From Hemicordylus capensis (lineage: Eukaryota; Chordata; Lepidosauria; Squamata; Cordylidae): a stretch of DNA of 64,000 nt. Location: assembly GCF_027244095.1 (NCBI RefSeq), contig NC_069665.1:3722501-3786500 (forward strand), read 5' to 3'. This document shows, piece after piece, positions 23,801 through 32,435 of this stretch. How positions within the stretch are numbered: position 1 is the stretch's first letter; each line of letters starts with the position of its first letter. The position numbers were made by a program, and so were the translations under genes. The notes beneath the pieces are model-generated. The model was given only the letters and a program-made list of their open reading frames with translations, was not told the origin of the DNA and searched no databases.

Positions 23801-26800
23801 CATGACTTCTGCCACCGTACAGCCAAAATGCCAGGGACTTACCCAGAACCCGTTGGATGAGGAGCTGGGCCCACCGGTTTCTGGCCCTGCTGTTTCAGGA
23901 ACAACTGGGCTTCTTCTGAAGCAGCATCAACTTCCTTCGTGACCCTGAGATGATGCAAGGAGAGAATGGCAAAGCCACCGGTTCAAGGGGGAACGTTTGT
24001 GCACCGTCAGAACCAGAGAGACAGCAAAAGGGACTCCTGGTCATACACTCCAGAGGGCCTGGGTGATGGCACAGGCAGGGCACTCCAAATCACTGCTAAA
24101 GCATGAAGCTCACTGGATGATCTTGGGCCAGTCCCTCACTCTCAGTCCAGCCTACCTTGCAGGGCTGTTGTGTGAAGATAAAAGGGGGAACAGTTATGCT
24201 GCCTTGAGCTTCTTGGAGAAAGCAGAGTTAACAATGTCAGTAGATAATAAACCCAGCACTGGTTTTCACTCTAGTGAGCCCAGAGGCAAAACCGCTGCCT
24301 TCCACATTCTCTTAAAACAGGGGTCCCAACCTTGGGTCTCTGGATCTTTTTGGACTACAACTCTCAGCATGCCTTTGGCCATTGTGGCTGGGAATGATGG
24401 GAGCTGTAGTCCGACGACACAGAGGATCCAGGTTGGGGAGTCTGTGGTCCAAGCCATGCTCAATCCAGTCATTTTGCCCATTCACGGCCCTTTCGTTAGT
24501 TTAGCCCAACACTAATCATTCCTCCACAGATGCCGGCATTGCTTTTCCTTGAAAACTTTCGAGCACGAAGACTCCACAACATCCCCAGGGGGGTCAGCTT
24601 ATCCAGCGACTGAACTGATCTTAGGAAGTTCTGCTTCACATTTAACCCAGATCCACCTTCCTGTTATTTAAACCTGTTGCTTCCTGCCCTATCCTCAGTG
24701 GGCCTGGTGAACAATGTGAGCCTCTTCCTTCCTAAATATTAGGAAAGGGTCAACAGGCCCGCCCCCCTCTCCGTAGCCTTCTCATCAGGGTAAACAAGCA
24801 GCGTTTCTTCAGTCCTCCCCTTTCTAGGACTTGCCTTCAAACTGTCTAAGGCTTGTCTGAATATTCTCTGATCTGTCAATCGCTTTCTGAATTATAGCTA
24901 CTCAAAGTGAACACAGTCCAGTCTCACAGGAACCCAGGAAGCTGCCTTATGCTGCATTGAGCCATCTAGCTCACACAGACTGGCAGCGGCTTCTCCAAGG
25001 TTGCAGGCAGGAGTGTCTCCCAGCCCTTCCTGGAGCTGCTGCCAGGGAGGGAACCGGGGACCTTCTGCATGCAAAGGAGATGCTCTCCCGCTCAGCTATG
25101 GCCCCCTCCCCGAAGGGGAATATCTTGCAGTGCTCACATGTAGTCTCCCATCCAAACAGGAACCAGGGCAGATCCTGCTTCGCAAAAGAGACAATTCCTG
25201 CCTGCTACCACCAGACCAGCTCTCCTCTCTTCTCATCAGCGGCAGCACGACTTCCCAGGCGCCCATTACAGCAACTGAAACGGCCTGGGCCTTTTGCTGT
25301 TTGTCCAGGACCTGCTTACCTGGTTTGCCTCTGCTCGCCCTCCACCCTCCTCCACAGGGACTCACACACTTTGCCCAGTCTTAGCATGCAGCTAAAACCT
25401 CTGCTCTCCGCTGACTCCGACAGTCCCCGCTGCTGACATCATGCTGAGGTTTGGAAGCGGCCGAAGATCACTACGTCTTTTGGTTCAATGTTTTTTGACA
25501 TTCTGCACTGGACATACATCTTTCCCTGTTGCCCTCCTCCCTTCCCTCCCAGCTGCCCCACCCCAACTCCGGGCCCAGCGCTGGCCTGAAGCCTGTGGCT
25601 GCATGAAAGGGACAAGACCCGGAGGGGGACAGGCTCACACTCCTACGCTGCTTAAGTGCAGGGGGCCCCCCCCATCTCTGAGCTGGGAAAGAGGGCAGGG
25701 ACTCTTCCATCCCTGGGGCACTCAGCTCCACGCTCACCATGGCAGCTGTGGCAAACCGATCTGGAGGGCCCTGCCTCATACTCCTTTATAGATCACCCTT
25801 CATCCGAATGACCCAGGGCAGTTAATGGCACGTTTAAACCAATTCAATAAAAACCATAAACCCTCTCCACCCCCAACACAGCACCCCCCCAGTGACTGTT
25901 GCTGGGGTCTATCTTGTGTTTATTTTTACACTGGGAGCCCTTTGGGGACAGGGAGCCATCTTATTTGTTTGTTATTTCTCTGTGTTAACCGCCCTGAGCC
26001 ATTTTTGGAAGGGCAGTATAGAAATCGAATCGAATCGAACAAACAAAAACAGAACAAATGCAGCCAAAATGTGTGTGTGTGTTTTAAAGCAGCAAGGGAC
26101 AGTTCATTGGCCAAAAGCCCAAATAAAAAGGACAGGCTTCACCTTCCTTGGGAGGGAGGGAGCCATGAGGGTCTCGGCTGAGAGCACGTTCCACAGCCTG
26201 GGGGCTGCAACTGAGAAGGCCCCGTCCTGCACGCTCGACAAAAGGGCCTCAGCAGGTGCTGGCACGCACAGCAGAGCCCTCCCAGCCGACCTAGTCAGGT
26301 GGGTAGATCCAGCTGGGAGCAGGCAGTCCCTAAGGAACCGGAGGCCCAAGCCATTTGGGGCTTTAAAGATAATAACCAGCACCTTGAACTGTACCTCAAA
26401 ACAGACTGGCACCCAGTGCAGTGAGTACATTGATTGCTTGTGCTTTTATTTTATTTAATTTTATTTATTTAATCTATACTATTTATTTATTTAATTTACA
26501 TGCCGCCTGACTCCAAAGGCTCTAGGCAGTTTACAAAAACAAACACAATAAAGCAGAATAAAACCAACTATTAAACAACAATTAAAATTTAAAACATTCA
26601 AAGACTACCGCAATTAAAAAATTTAAAGAGCAAAATTTAAGAGCAATCAAAATTTTAAACCATCCAGAGATGATTAAAAGCCTGGCTTTAAAAGTGTGTC
26701 TTAAGGGCTCTTTTAAAGGTTCCTTAAAGGTTTTGCTTCTACTAAAAGGCATTAAGAACTTTTTAGACGGCACTTCTAGCCATCCGTCCTCCGGGTTCAG

Positions 26801-29800
26801 TCCTGCCATTCAGCTCACTCTCCTCCATGAGACAAGAAGCAGCTTTCAGCCTTTGGCAAGACCAGTCCATCCCCAGCCAGAGGGCACGGAAGCCAGGAGG
26901 AGCAAGTGCGCGACCCCGTTCTGGGTCAAGAGGGAAGACGGAGAAAAGCCTCGGAACGTTTGCACTTGCAGATCAAGGCGAAGCCTAGTGAGGAGCGCTG
27001 AACCAGGCCTGCCTTTTGCCTTCCTCACAGTCCCAAGGCACTAATGGAATCTAGTTAGGCCTGCTTAGTATGGCTGGGCATTGGGGTGGAGAGAAAGGGA
27101 AGGGAAATCTCCCGCCGCCCCCACTCCCCATCTCCATGCTGGAATCCAGCCACTGATTAGATCATGGGCAGGCAATCTTTGGCCCTCCAGTAGTTGTTGA
27201 ACTACAACTCCCATCATCTCCAACCACAATACATTGTGGCTGGGACTGATGGGAGCTGGAGTGCCAAAGGTTGCTTACCTCTGGATTATATCATTATCTT
27301 GTAAGGCAGAGATTCTCAACCCTGGGTCACCAGGTGCTGTGGGACTACAACTCCCATCATGCCTGGCCGCTGGGGATGATGAGAGTTGTAGTCCTACAAT
27401 ACCTGGGGATCCAAGGTTGGGGGCCCCTGTTGTGAGGGAATTGGACAAATTCAGACAGGATAGATCTAGCAACAATATTTAAATGAGACCTGAAGGTCTC
27501 ATTTATATCAAGCACCAAAAACTGCGGAGAGAAGACAGAGGCTGCTCCCTTTATGCCTGACCTGGACGTCTTGCAGGAGCATCTGGCCAGCCAGTTAGGA
27601 AGCAGGACAACATGGATACTGGTCTAAACCAACAGGGCTCTTTTGTATACCGCCCAAAACTCATGTCTCAAGGGGGTTTACATTGAAGCACAGATTAAAA
27701 AACAAAGTTAAAACACCATGTAAAGCAATGATAGATTCTATAAATCTAATAAAAAGCCTGGGTGAATAAATGGGGTTTTTTTTACAGCCCTCAGCTCTTC
27801 TTTTACCAGTAATTATGTTATGTCTCCTGCAGTGAAACAGAAAGAAGGCTCCCGGGCTTCTCCCAATCGAACTGGGAAAGCTTTGATTGCCTGGCTACCA
27901 CATTGCTGCTCTATGCAGTAAAGGTCTGTGTTTGCTTGAGTTAATGTCTACAGCAGCCGCTGTGGGGGGCCCCATTACAGGACAGAAAGTTGCAATACAT
28001 ATATTTTAATTGATATAAAAAGTTGTGCCCTTTAAACATTATTTTGCAGACACAGTTGTAGGTGAACGCCTTGGGCCACAGCTAAAGAGAGAGGCAAGCA
28101 CTCCAAGAGGACACAGCACCTCACTGCTTGAAATGGCCAAACTCACCTCACCTCCTCGCCAGCAAAATCAAACACTTTGGTGATGGCAACTTTGGGCTTC
28201 TGGGGGTCCTTGGCCATCTCCTGTGGCTTGCGTGAATCCTTCTCTTCAGCAGGCTACAAGACAGAGGATGAGAGTGTACGTTGGTCAAATACCACAGCCA
28301 GCCCCAGTTTTCTCTAGTGCTTAATACAGTCTGACATTTCTACACTTGCAATGCCATGTCCAATGCCAATGGTCTCTGAATCCTGTCAGCTGAAGAGGCG
28401 CAACATACAATCATGTCAAAAGCTGAAAAGAAGAGCAGCATCCCTCCCCACCCTGAAAGATCAGCAGAGACAGAACATGGCAAGTGGTAGGGAAGGGTGT
28501 GCCAGATAGAGCTGGAACAGAGGAAGCTGCCTTCTACTGAGTCAGACCCTTGGTCCCTCTAGCTCAATATTGTCTTCACAGACTGGCAGCGGCTTCTCCA
28601 AGGTTGCAGGCAGGAGTCTCTCTCAGCCCTATCTTGGAGAAACCAGGGAGGGAACTTGAAACCTTCTGATCTTTCCAGAGCGGCTCCATCCCCTGAGGGA
28701 AATACATCTGACAATGTTCACACATCAAGTCTCCCATTCAGATGCAGCCAGGGCAGACCCTGCTTAGCTATGGGGACAAGTCATGCTTGCTACCACAAGA
28801 CCAGCTCTCCAGGTGTGAAGGCTTGAGGGGAAAACATGTTTTTTCCCTGGAAAAATTGGTGTTCCCCCGCAGGCCCTCCCATCTCTAGTGCCAGAGGGGA
28901 GTACCACAACTGAAAAGGCCCCACTCCTTTCTTCATTTCCCCAACAGCAATGCCTGAACCAGACTTTCCCCTTACCTTATCTTTCAGTGTGCGGGTTCCC
29001 TGAGGTGGGGCAGTGGCTTTCGGTTTCTGGCCCACATCGCTGAGGAAGCTGGCCCACAGAGCATCTTCCTCCTTCTTCTTCTCAGGTGCATCTGTCTGTG
29101 TCGGATGCCCGCCTGACTCGCCACCCTCGCTGTCGCTGTCCTCCTCTTTCGATGCCTCTCCTCCACCGGGCTCCAACCAGCCACCTCCTTTGTTCCTCTT
29201 CCTAAGGACGAAGGTCACCAACGCCAAATCAGCAAACAAGTGATTGCTACTGCTTATGAACATCATTGGCAGCGTTTCAGATGCCCAAAGCTGTGAAGAG
29301 AAATCCTGAACGAGGCTGGAAGGCTCATAAGTGAGGGATCAACAGTATGGAAGTACTGCAGGCATCAATGTAACCCAGGACTTGACAAATCCTAGGCACC
29401 AGAAAGCCATGGCAGTTTATCCACAGCAGCTAGACTGAGATATTCAGAGGCAGAGCTATTTATCTCTTTTAAATACAGTCATCCCTTGCCAACCACAAGG
29501 GTACCGATCTGGGGAAACCTCGCCATTGGCAAATTTGTGGTAGACGAGCCGCTGAAATCAATGGCAACAGCGGGTTAGGGGAACTGTGGTTGCAAAAAGA
29601 CTGAAACATACAGTAAGTCCCCCTTTTTAGATTGTGAGCCTTTTGGGGACAGGGAGCCATTTTTGTTTATTTTTATCTATGTAAACCACTTTGGGAACTT
29701 TTGTTGAAAAGTGGTATATAAATATTTGTCTATATTCATATTAATAATATTTATAATACTATTATTCAACAAAAAGTGCCTGAAGTGGTTTTCATAGCAA

Positions 29801-31737
29801 AAGGAGAAAGAAAATAGTTCCCAGCCCCAAAGGGACTCACAACCTAAAAAAGAAACCCAAGGGAGACACCAGCAACAGTTACTGGGAGGGATGCTCTGCT
29901 GGGATGAAGAGATGCAGTTGTTCTCCCTGGCTAAAGAGGAGACAGCTGGCACTTTCAAGGGTGCCTATACCCTGCTGGCAGGGGTACCTATCACCACATG
30001 CTTGCTCACTTCCAGTGCCAGCACCTACCGGCATGCAATGCCTTTGGAAGTCTTCTTGCGTTTTACCCGGGGCGACTGCTTCTCCTCCTCCACCACCTCA
30101 TCCTCCTTCACCAGCTCTTCCACGTCATCTTCACTATACTCTTCACCTATGCCAACAGAGCTTCAGTTACCAAAAAAAAGGTCATTTAGCACAACAAATC
30201 TTGTGCCTATGGTACCCTAGATGGCAGATGATTAACAGGGTGGGGGGGAAGGATGGTTTTGCCACTGGGCAACAAGTGAGACTAAGACAGTGTAACACAT
30301 ACGGAGCCCAACCCTATGTACACTTGTGCTCATCCCAGAAGACTGGGGGCGCAGTTCACCCATGCACTTCAAAAGGCTTACTTTTAGTGTACAAACATCA
30401 GTGTGACACATTTCTCTGTGTCAGAGAAACTCACTCCCCAGTTTCTGCATGAGTCACTGTGCCAAACGTGAAGGTAGAAAACTCAGAACACGGACTCATA
30501 CTGAGACACCATGAGAAAGGCACCCCTGAGTGCAGGACAATTCCATTTAGTCTTTGTGCTGGGTATCAAGTGGCTCAATCACTCCCTTGGAATGGACCCA
30601 TCCTAAAAAGTAAAGACTGGAAGAAAGTAAAGTCAGGGACTCTCATACAAGCAGCAGCCTCCTCTGTAGGGCTGGCTTGGGGCTCTCAGACACCTTTTGA
30701 TTAATTTCTTTAAATAAAGTAACTGTAACGACAGCCTACAATCAAAGCGAATATGGCGAACCCAGCCCAGAAAGCCTGGCTATGCACTCAATTCACTGCC
30801 GGAGAGCACTGGCCCATGCACGTCTTGGAGGCTTCTGTGGCAAATGCAGGAGACAGAAATCACAGGCAGCCTGTGCAGAAGAGAGGAACTGGAGGTCATC
30901 TTTCTCCACCTGGTGGCCTACTTGCCCGCATTCCAAGTAGCTCAGGGCGACATCTATGGCCCCTTCCTCTCCCACAATTTATCCTCACAGCTAGCCTGTG
31001 AGGGAGGTTACATGGAGCTGCCACACAGAGGAAGCACGCCTGCTTTGCCTGCAGGAAGACCCAGCTTCAACCACTCCCAGCATTTTTGAGATGCACGCAG
31101 GGATTGAACCTGGAACCTTCCGCATGCAACGGTGAGCCACAGCTCCATTGCTACAAACCGAGGATCCCAACCTTGGGTCCGCAGATGATGCTAGGCTACA
31201 ACTCCCACCGTGCCACTGTGACCAGGGATGATGGGAGCTGTAGTCCAATGGTGCCCAACACTGGGAGTCCTTGCTGTAAAGCACCTTCTCCTGTATCAGA
31301 CCCTTGGCCCCTCTAGCTCAGGGCTGGCCATGCTGAGGCTCTCCAGCTCTTGCAGGACTACAACTCCCATCACCCCCAGCAGCCATAAACTGCAGCAGGG
31401 GCTGGTGGGAGTTGTAGTCCGTCGACACCCCACCCCCAGCCCTGAGCCAGCTCAGCCCTGTTTACATGGCCTGAAAACAACCCTTTGGGCTTCGTGCAGG
31501 GCCAGCAGCTCAGAGGCCGAGGCAGGCTGTGGTCACGTGGCCCCCCTCCCGTGTAGCCCGGATGGAGTGGACGCTCTGGGAGCCCGGCCCGGCCCTCTCT
31601 CTCGCTCTCCCTCCGGCCTCCCTGGCCGGCCCCACCACGTCGCCGCGGCCCCCCTCCGCGGGAGGGCAGAGGTGCCCACCTGAGGGCAAGTAATCCTCGT
31701 CCTCCTCCGACGACGAATACTCCTCCGAGTCCGACAT
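11757..31737 (-). CDS. CFDP1: CFDP1, craniofacial development protein 1 (BCNT family; Swc5 homologue), seven coding exons
   Basis: The spliced minus-strand product is 286 aa (human is about 299). Coding exons are 31737-31680, 30146-30029, 29201-28976, 28253-28147, 23944-23843, 13364-13206 and 11847-11757. Every intron is GT-AG and the phases join without a break. The acidic N terminus carries [11 protein letters not shown], resembling the H2A-H2B-binding DEF/Y motif of Swc5. The middle is charged and variable. Residues about 205-286 form the highly conserved BCNT-C domain ([20 protein letters not shown] through [10 protein letters not shown] to the C-terminal SSMKP). From family knowledge, the protein is a nuclear subunit of the SRCAP remodeller that exchanges H2A for H2A.Z. 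The start has a good Kozak context (GCC before ATG) and matches other vertebrates in the SEEDEDY stretch. It lies head-to-head with TMEM170A. Introns are packed with SINEs and MITEs but the coding sequence is intact. Confidence 0.96.
11945..12128. mobile_element. diverged copy of the GTGCACGGAACCG inverted-repeat element
   Basis: GGAATGTGCACGGAACCG left end; right end GGCTCGGTGCACAG. Internally shortened relative to 6658-7004. Confidence 0.5.
12137..12255. mobile_element. fold-back MITE, diverged
   Basis: CTGAAGCTCCCACAATCCCC and GGGGATGATGGGAGTTGTG arms around a GGCCATTGG loop. Confidence 0.5.
12951..13096. mobile_element. fold-back hAT-type MITE
   Basis: Perfect 16-bp terminal inverted repeats CAGGGGCTCTCAAATG / CATTTGAGAGCCCCTG. 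Flanks show no clear TSD. Lies about 110 bases from CFDP1 exon 6. Confidence 0.75.
13206..13364 (-). CDS. CFDP1: CFDP1 coding exon 6, start of BCNT-C domain
   Basis: Acceptor CTGCAG, donor GTAAGG. Encodes [20 protein letters not shown], then [20 protein letters not shown] and [13 protein letters not shown]. This is nearly identical to the mammalian protein and is the most conserved part of the family. The intron upstream of it is over 10 kb. Confidence 0.96.
13434..13976. mobile_element. GTACA-rich MITE interrupted by a composite SINE
   Basis: Left piece 13434-13542 (GACTGTACAGTC..., GCTGTACACAGG) and right piece about 13847-13976 (CTGTACACTCGTACAGCATC, GTCTGGAGGGGGCT) flank a SINE. Confidence 0.55.
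13543..13846 (+). repeat. 5S/tRNA-Ala composite SINE nested in a MITE
   Basis: Contains both the 5S boxes and a better tRNA unit (GGGGCCACTGCTCAGTGGAA...GGCAGAAGGTCCCAAG). Confidence 0.8.
14121..14256. mobile_element. fold-back hAT-type MITE with 8-bp TSD
   Basis: Ends CAGTGTTCCCTCTAA...TTAGAGGGAAGATTG. Perfect 8-bp duplication GTTGCAAC at 14113-14120 and 14257-14264. Confidence 0.85.
14257..14749. other. no recognised gene or repeat
   Basis: Intronic CFDP1 sequence. Nothing recognised. Confidence 0.25.
14750..14999 (+). repeat. 5S/tRNA-Ala composite SINE, tRNA unit partly deleted
   Basis: 5S boxes at 14775-14812. The tRNA region is shortened, then the body and tail to TATGGGCTAAGG. Confidence 0.75.
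15004..15601 (+). mobile_element. CR1 LINE 3' region split by a SINE
   Basis: 15004-15117 matches the CR1 coding end (GGGGCTTTTTAGTTTC...ATAAAATCATGCATGG). 15399-15601 is its 3' end (GGCATCTGGTGGGCCACTG...CTGATCCAGCAGGCC). The composite SINE at 15119-15398 lies between them. Confidence 0.75.
15119..15398 (-). repeat. 5S/tRNA-Ala composite SINE nested in CR1
   Basis: Minus-oriented full copy, from the GGAACATAGGAAGCAGCC tail to the GGGACAAGTCATGCTTGG head. Confidence 0.8.
15602..16128. other. AT-rich unassigned intronic sequence
   Basis: No recognised element. A weak palindrome lies around GGAACCGCCG...TTGCGGTTCC at 15946-15975. Confidence 0.25.
16129..16434 (+). repeat. 5S/tRNA-Ala composite SINE, best-preserved copy
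   Basis: Complete: GAGAGCTGGTCTTGTGGG, TAGCTAAGCAGGGTC, ATGGGAGACTTG, GCCGCTGTGGGAAGAGC in place of the A box, body, CR1-like tail ending GTTTCCTAGGTTCCTAGG. Confidence 0.85.
16438..16530 (-). mobile_element. LINE 3' tail fragment
   Basis: TTTATTCGATTTCTATACCG, then CCCTTCCCAAAATGGCTCAG: complement of the common CCGCCCTGAGCC...GGGCGGTATAGAAAT tail. Confidence 0.6.
16540..16602 (-). repeat. composite SINE tail fragment
   Basis: Tail only: CAAGCTGCCTTCTACTGAG through CATCCAGCTCAGGA. Confidence 0.55.
16603..17297. other. no recognised gene; (GA)n near 16876
   Basis: Frames of 60-145 aa on both strands overlap and show no domain. Confidence 0.25.
17298..17462 (-). repeat. Sauria-type tRNA SINE
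   Basis: ATTTATATCCCGCTCTTCCT tail, CCTCACAACAGTCCTGTGAG body, then part of the tRNA head complement. Confidence 0.7.
17527..17672 (-). repeat. composite SINE, tRNA/tail part
   Basis: GGAACGTAGGGAGCTGCC through CCAGGGAAGGAACC. The 5S part is missing. Confidence 0.65.
17958..18090. mobile_element. fold-back hAT-type MITE with 8-bp TSD (7/8)
   Basis: Ends CAGTGTGCCCTCTAAC...CAGTGGGAACACTC. Flanks TTCCTGAC (17950-17957) and CTCCTGAC (18091-18098). Same subfamily as 14121-14256. Confidence 0.78.
18476..18780 (+). repeat. 5S/tRNA-Ala composite SINE with intact tRNA unit
   Basis: 5S boxes TGCTAAGCAGGGTC and GGATGGGTGAC. The tRNA unit keeps GATGTAGCTCAGTGGCAA and the B-box region CTGGCTCCATCCC. 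Belongs to the subgroup retaining the tRNA A box. Confidence 0.8.
18781..19612. other. GC-rich intronic stretch, no gene accepted
   Basis: Contains overlapping frames of 75-202 aa on both strands, with (TCC)n and Ser/Pro-rich translations. No splice-consistent or homologous coding signal. It is internal to CFDP1 intron 5. Confidence 0.3.
19613..19970 (+). repeat. composite SINE interrupted by a fold-back MITE
   Basis: SINE at 19613-19708 and 19800-19970. The middle about 19709-19795 has TTGCTGAACTACAACTCCCA, then CATCCCCAGCTGCAGC. Confidence 0.7.
20708..21032. mobile_element. inverted-repeat element of the GTGCACGGAACCG family
   Basis: Left end GGGCATGAGCACGGAC, right end GGTCCGTGCACATCCCTGG. 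Internal GGGGCAGGGAGGGTGCCC and its near-inverse GGGCACCCTCCCTGCCCC form a strong secondary stem. Confidence 0.6.
21430..21624 (-). repeat. tRNA-Ala-headed SINE with intact tRNA boxes
   Basis: Ends in the complement of the A box (CTCTGAGCTACAGCCCC), with GCATGCAAAGCAGG anticodon arm and no 5S part. Confidence 0.75.
21628..21772 (-). repeat. second tRNA-Ala-type SINE fragment
   Basis: TGGTCCATCTATCCCAGCAC through GGATGGAACCTGGGCC. Arranged in tandem with the preceding copy. Confidence 0.65.
21773..22700. other. no recognised gene or repeat
   Basis: CFDP1 intron 5. A 135-aa plus frame at 22388-22795 runs into CR1 sequence and is not credible. Confidence 0.25.
22705..23480 (-). mobile_element. 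CR1/L3-clade LINE 3' portion
   Basis: The minus strand encodes CR1-type C-terminal words ([50 protein letters not shown]), then a 3' UTR ending CTGATCCAGCAGGGC...TTCTTATGC. Frames are broken; length about 775 bp. Confidence 0.85.
23843..23944 (-). CDS. CFDP1: CFDP1 coding exon 5 (short)
   Basis: Acceptor CTCAG, donor GTAAGT. Encodes [19 protein letters not shown] followed by a Pro/Gly linker ending TGSG. Human has VTKEVDATSKEAKSFFKQ. The exon is too short to stand out as an open frame. It was found by tracing the missing segment between exons 4 and 6, and both splice phases fit. Confidence 0.92.
24090..24225 (+). repeat. Sauria-type tRNA SINE, 5' part lost
   Basis: GATCTTGGGCCAGTCCCTCA, CAGGGCTGTTGTG, CTTGAGCTTCTTGGAG. 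Confidence 0.6.
24327..24446. mobile_element. fold-back MITE
   Basis: CAGGGGTCCCAACCTTGGGT and ATCCAGGTTGGGGAGTCTG ends; GGACTACAACTCTCAGCATG arms. No TSD seen. Confidence 0.65.
24535..24870 (-). mobile_element. CR1 LINE fragment, diverged
   Basis: Reverse of the CR1 segment with 'CTTAGGAAGTTCTGCTTCAC', CTGTTGCTTCCTGCCCTATC and CAAGCAGCGTTTCTTCAGTC, ending CTTTCTAGGACTTGC. A different subfamily from 22.7-23.5 kb. Confidence 0.6.
24930..25238 (-). repeat. 5S/tRNA-Ala composite SINE with intact tRNA unit
   Basis: Both CAGCTATGGCCCC (A box complement, CGCTCAGCTATGG) and the 5S box C complement (TAGTCTCCCATCC) are present. Confidence 0.8.
25239..25779. other. no recognised gene or repeat
   Basis: CT/GC-rich intronic DNA of CFDP1 intron 4. 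Nothing recognised. Confidence 0.25.
25870..26045 (+). mobile_element. L2-like LINE 3' tail
   Basis: GTGACTGTTGCTGGGGTC, GAGCCCTTTGGGGACAGGGA, CCGCCCTGAGCCATTTTTGG and an ATCGA microtail. Confidence 0.75.
26100..26430 (-). mobile_element. L2-like LINE, C-terminal reverse transcriptase remnant
   Basis: Translates as [20 protein letters not shown] through [12 protein letters not shown]...[10 protein letters not shown], the conserved L2 C-terminal domain (LHWLPV.FRI.FK...FS.AAPRLWN.LP). Confidence 0.8.
26435..26800 (-). mobile_element. LINE 3' tail, AT-rich
   Basis: ACATGCCGCCTGACTCCAAA, AGGCAGTTTACAAAAACAAA and AT-rich A-tail. Related to the L2-like tails. Confidence 0.55.
27165..27292. mobile_element. 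fold-back MITE
   Basis: GCAATCTTTGGCCCTCCAGT and GCCAAAGGTTGCTTACC ends; TGAACTACAACTCCCATCAT arm. Confidence 0.65.
27307..27429. mobile_element. fold-back hAT-type MITE with 8-bp TSD (7/8)
   Basis: CAGAGATTCTCAACCCTGGG...CAAGGTTGGGGGCCCCTG. Flanks TTGTAAGG (27299-27306) and TTGTGAGG (27430-27437). Confidence 0.78.
27640..27780 (-). mobile_element. LINE tail fragment
   Basis: GTATACCGCCCAAAACTCAT, CAAGGGGGTTTACATTGAAG, A-rich end. Confidence 0.5.
28147..28253 (-). CDS. CFDP1: CFDP1 coding exon 4
   Basis: Acceptor TGTAG, donor GTGAGT. Encodes a Lys/Pro-rich linker ending [15 protein letters not shown] plus two bases of Arg. Human CFDP1 has [15 protein letters not shown], so the assignment is firm. 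Confidence 0.94.
28513..28812 (-). repeat. 5S/tRNA-Ala composite SINE
   Basis: Complete minus copy between CFDP1 exons 3 and 4, ending TACCACAAGACCAGCTCTCC about 165 bases from exon 3. Confidence 0.82.
28976..29201 (-). CDS. CFDP1: CFDP1 coding exon 3
   Basis: Acceptor CTTAG, donor GTAAGG. Encodes [17 protein letters not shown], a Ser/Asp/Glu-rich stretch, then the conserved [18 protein letters not shown] block (human KKKEDELWASFLNDVG). The Gly-rich insert before the acidic run differs from mammals and is typical of this variable linker. Confidence 0.94.
29625..29735 (+). mobile_element. L2-like LINE tail (plus)
   Basis: GATTGTGAGCCTTTTGGGGA ... TTGTTGAAAAGTGGTATATA. Confidence 0.7.
29762..29965 (-). 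mobile_element. L2-like LINE tail (minus), head-on with the previous copy
   Basis: TTCAACAAAAAGTGCC through CTCACAACCTAAAAAAG, CACCAGCAACAGTTACTGG. With 29625-29735 it makes an inverted pair about 65 bases from CFDP1 exon 2. Confidence 0.7.
30029..30146 (-). CDS. CFDP1: CFDP1 coding exon 2
   Basis: Acceptor CATAG, donor GTAGGT. Encodes [18 protein letters not shown], then a basic run ending [11 protein letters not shown]. Human CFDP1 has the equivalent [24 protein letters not shown] tail ends only about 60 bases away on the low-coordinate side, inside intron 2. Confidence 0.94.
30147..30909. other. no recognised gene or repeat
   Basis: CFDP1 intron 1, unique-looking. Confidence 0.25.
31045..31146 (-). 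repeat. tRNA-Ala SINE fragment
   Basis: GGGATTGAACCTGGAACCTT, CCGCATGCAACGG: B box and anticodon-arm complement. Confidence 0.55.
31155..31276. mobile_element. fold-back MITE
   Basis: GAGGATCCCAACCTTGGGTC and CCCAACACTGGGAGTCC; ATGATGGGAGCTGTAGTCC. Confidence 0.6.
31317..31437. mobile_element. fold-back MITE
   Basis: GGACTACAACTCCCATCACC and GGTGGGAGTTGTAGTCC arms. Adjacent to the previous copy. Confidence 0.6.
31680..31737 (-). CDS. CFDP1: CFDP1 coding exon 1
   Basis: Encodes [19 protein letters not shown] plus the first base of a Gly codon; donor GTGGGC. The acidic EEDEDY segment is the family's N-terminal signature. The surrounding DNA is CpG-rich. Confidence 0.95.
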
Positions 31738-31924
31738 GGCTCGAAGCCGCCCCAGCGCCCTCCACCGGAAGCGCCTCCGGAAGCGACGCTGCTACCATCG
31801 AGAACGGGACCCCGTCGCCTGAGCAAGAGCGTCGCCCCGCCTTAACCACAGAGATGCAAGGAAGAGAGGCCGGCCGTGTGGCCTCCGGGAGGACGCTCTG
31901 CGACAGGGAGCGGGGCGAGCAATC

Positions 31925-32205
31925 TTGGCTCTCCAGCCATGGTTGAACTACAACTCCCATCATCCCCAGCCACAATTGATTTTATAATAAATAAATGAAT
32001 GAATGAATAAATTAAATATTGGATAGATAAATAAATAAATAAATAAATATTTGGATGTTAAATAAATTTTTATTTATTTTTCATAATAAATAAATAAATA
32101 AATAAATACTTCTGTGATAAATAAATAAAATGAGTTGTGGCTGGGGGTGATGGGAGTCGTAGTTCAACAACAGCTGGAGAGCCAGGGTTGCTTACCCCTG
32201 CTCTG
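31925..32205. mobile_element. fold-back MITE with an AT-rich microsatellite in the loop
   Basis: Arms TGGCTCTCCAGCCATGGTTG... and ...CAACAGCTGGAGAGCC enclose about 130 bases of (AAAT)n-like repeats at 31984-32130. Lies just upstream of CFDP1. Confidence 0.7.
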
Positions 32206-32314
32206 GGGTCTCAGCCGACTTTTCTTATTGGGCTTTCTTCCCTTGGGGTAGCTGTACTGTCTGCAGCAAGAGCAAGGGAGCCCGGAGGCGTCTTCAGTGC
32301 CCAACCGATGGGCT

Positions 32315-32435
32315 AGTGCAGGACTGGCCAAGCTGAGGCTCTCCAGCTTTTTGTGGCCGCTGGGGAATGGAAGATGGGAGTTGTAGTCCAACCAACCACA
32401 ACTGGGGACCCAAGGTTGGGAGCCTTCTTCACCTT
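32315..32435. mobile_element. fold-back MITE, one arm degraded
   Basis: GGGAGTTGTAGTCCAACC and GGGGACCCAAGGTTGGGAGC. Confidence 0.55.

Noticed and set aside
31370-31975. 201-aa minus frame overlapping the CFDP1 start
   Set aside because: It is a shadow of the CpG-rich 5' region and of fold-back elements. The true CFDP1 start lies in another frame with family homology.
31984-32130. CRISPR-like or tandem-spacer array
   Set aside because: It is a simple (AAAT)n-type microsatellite in a MITE loop, with no repeat-spacer structure.
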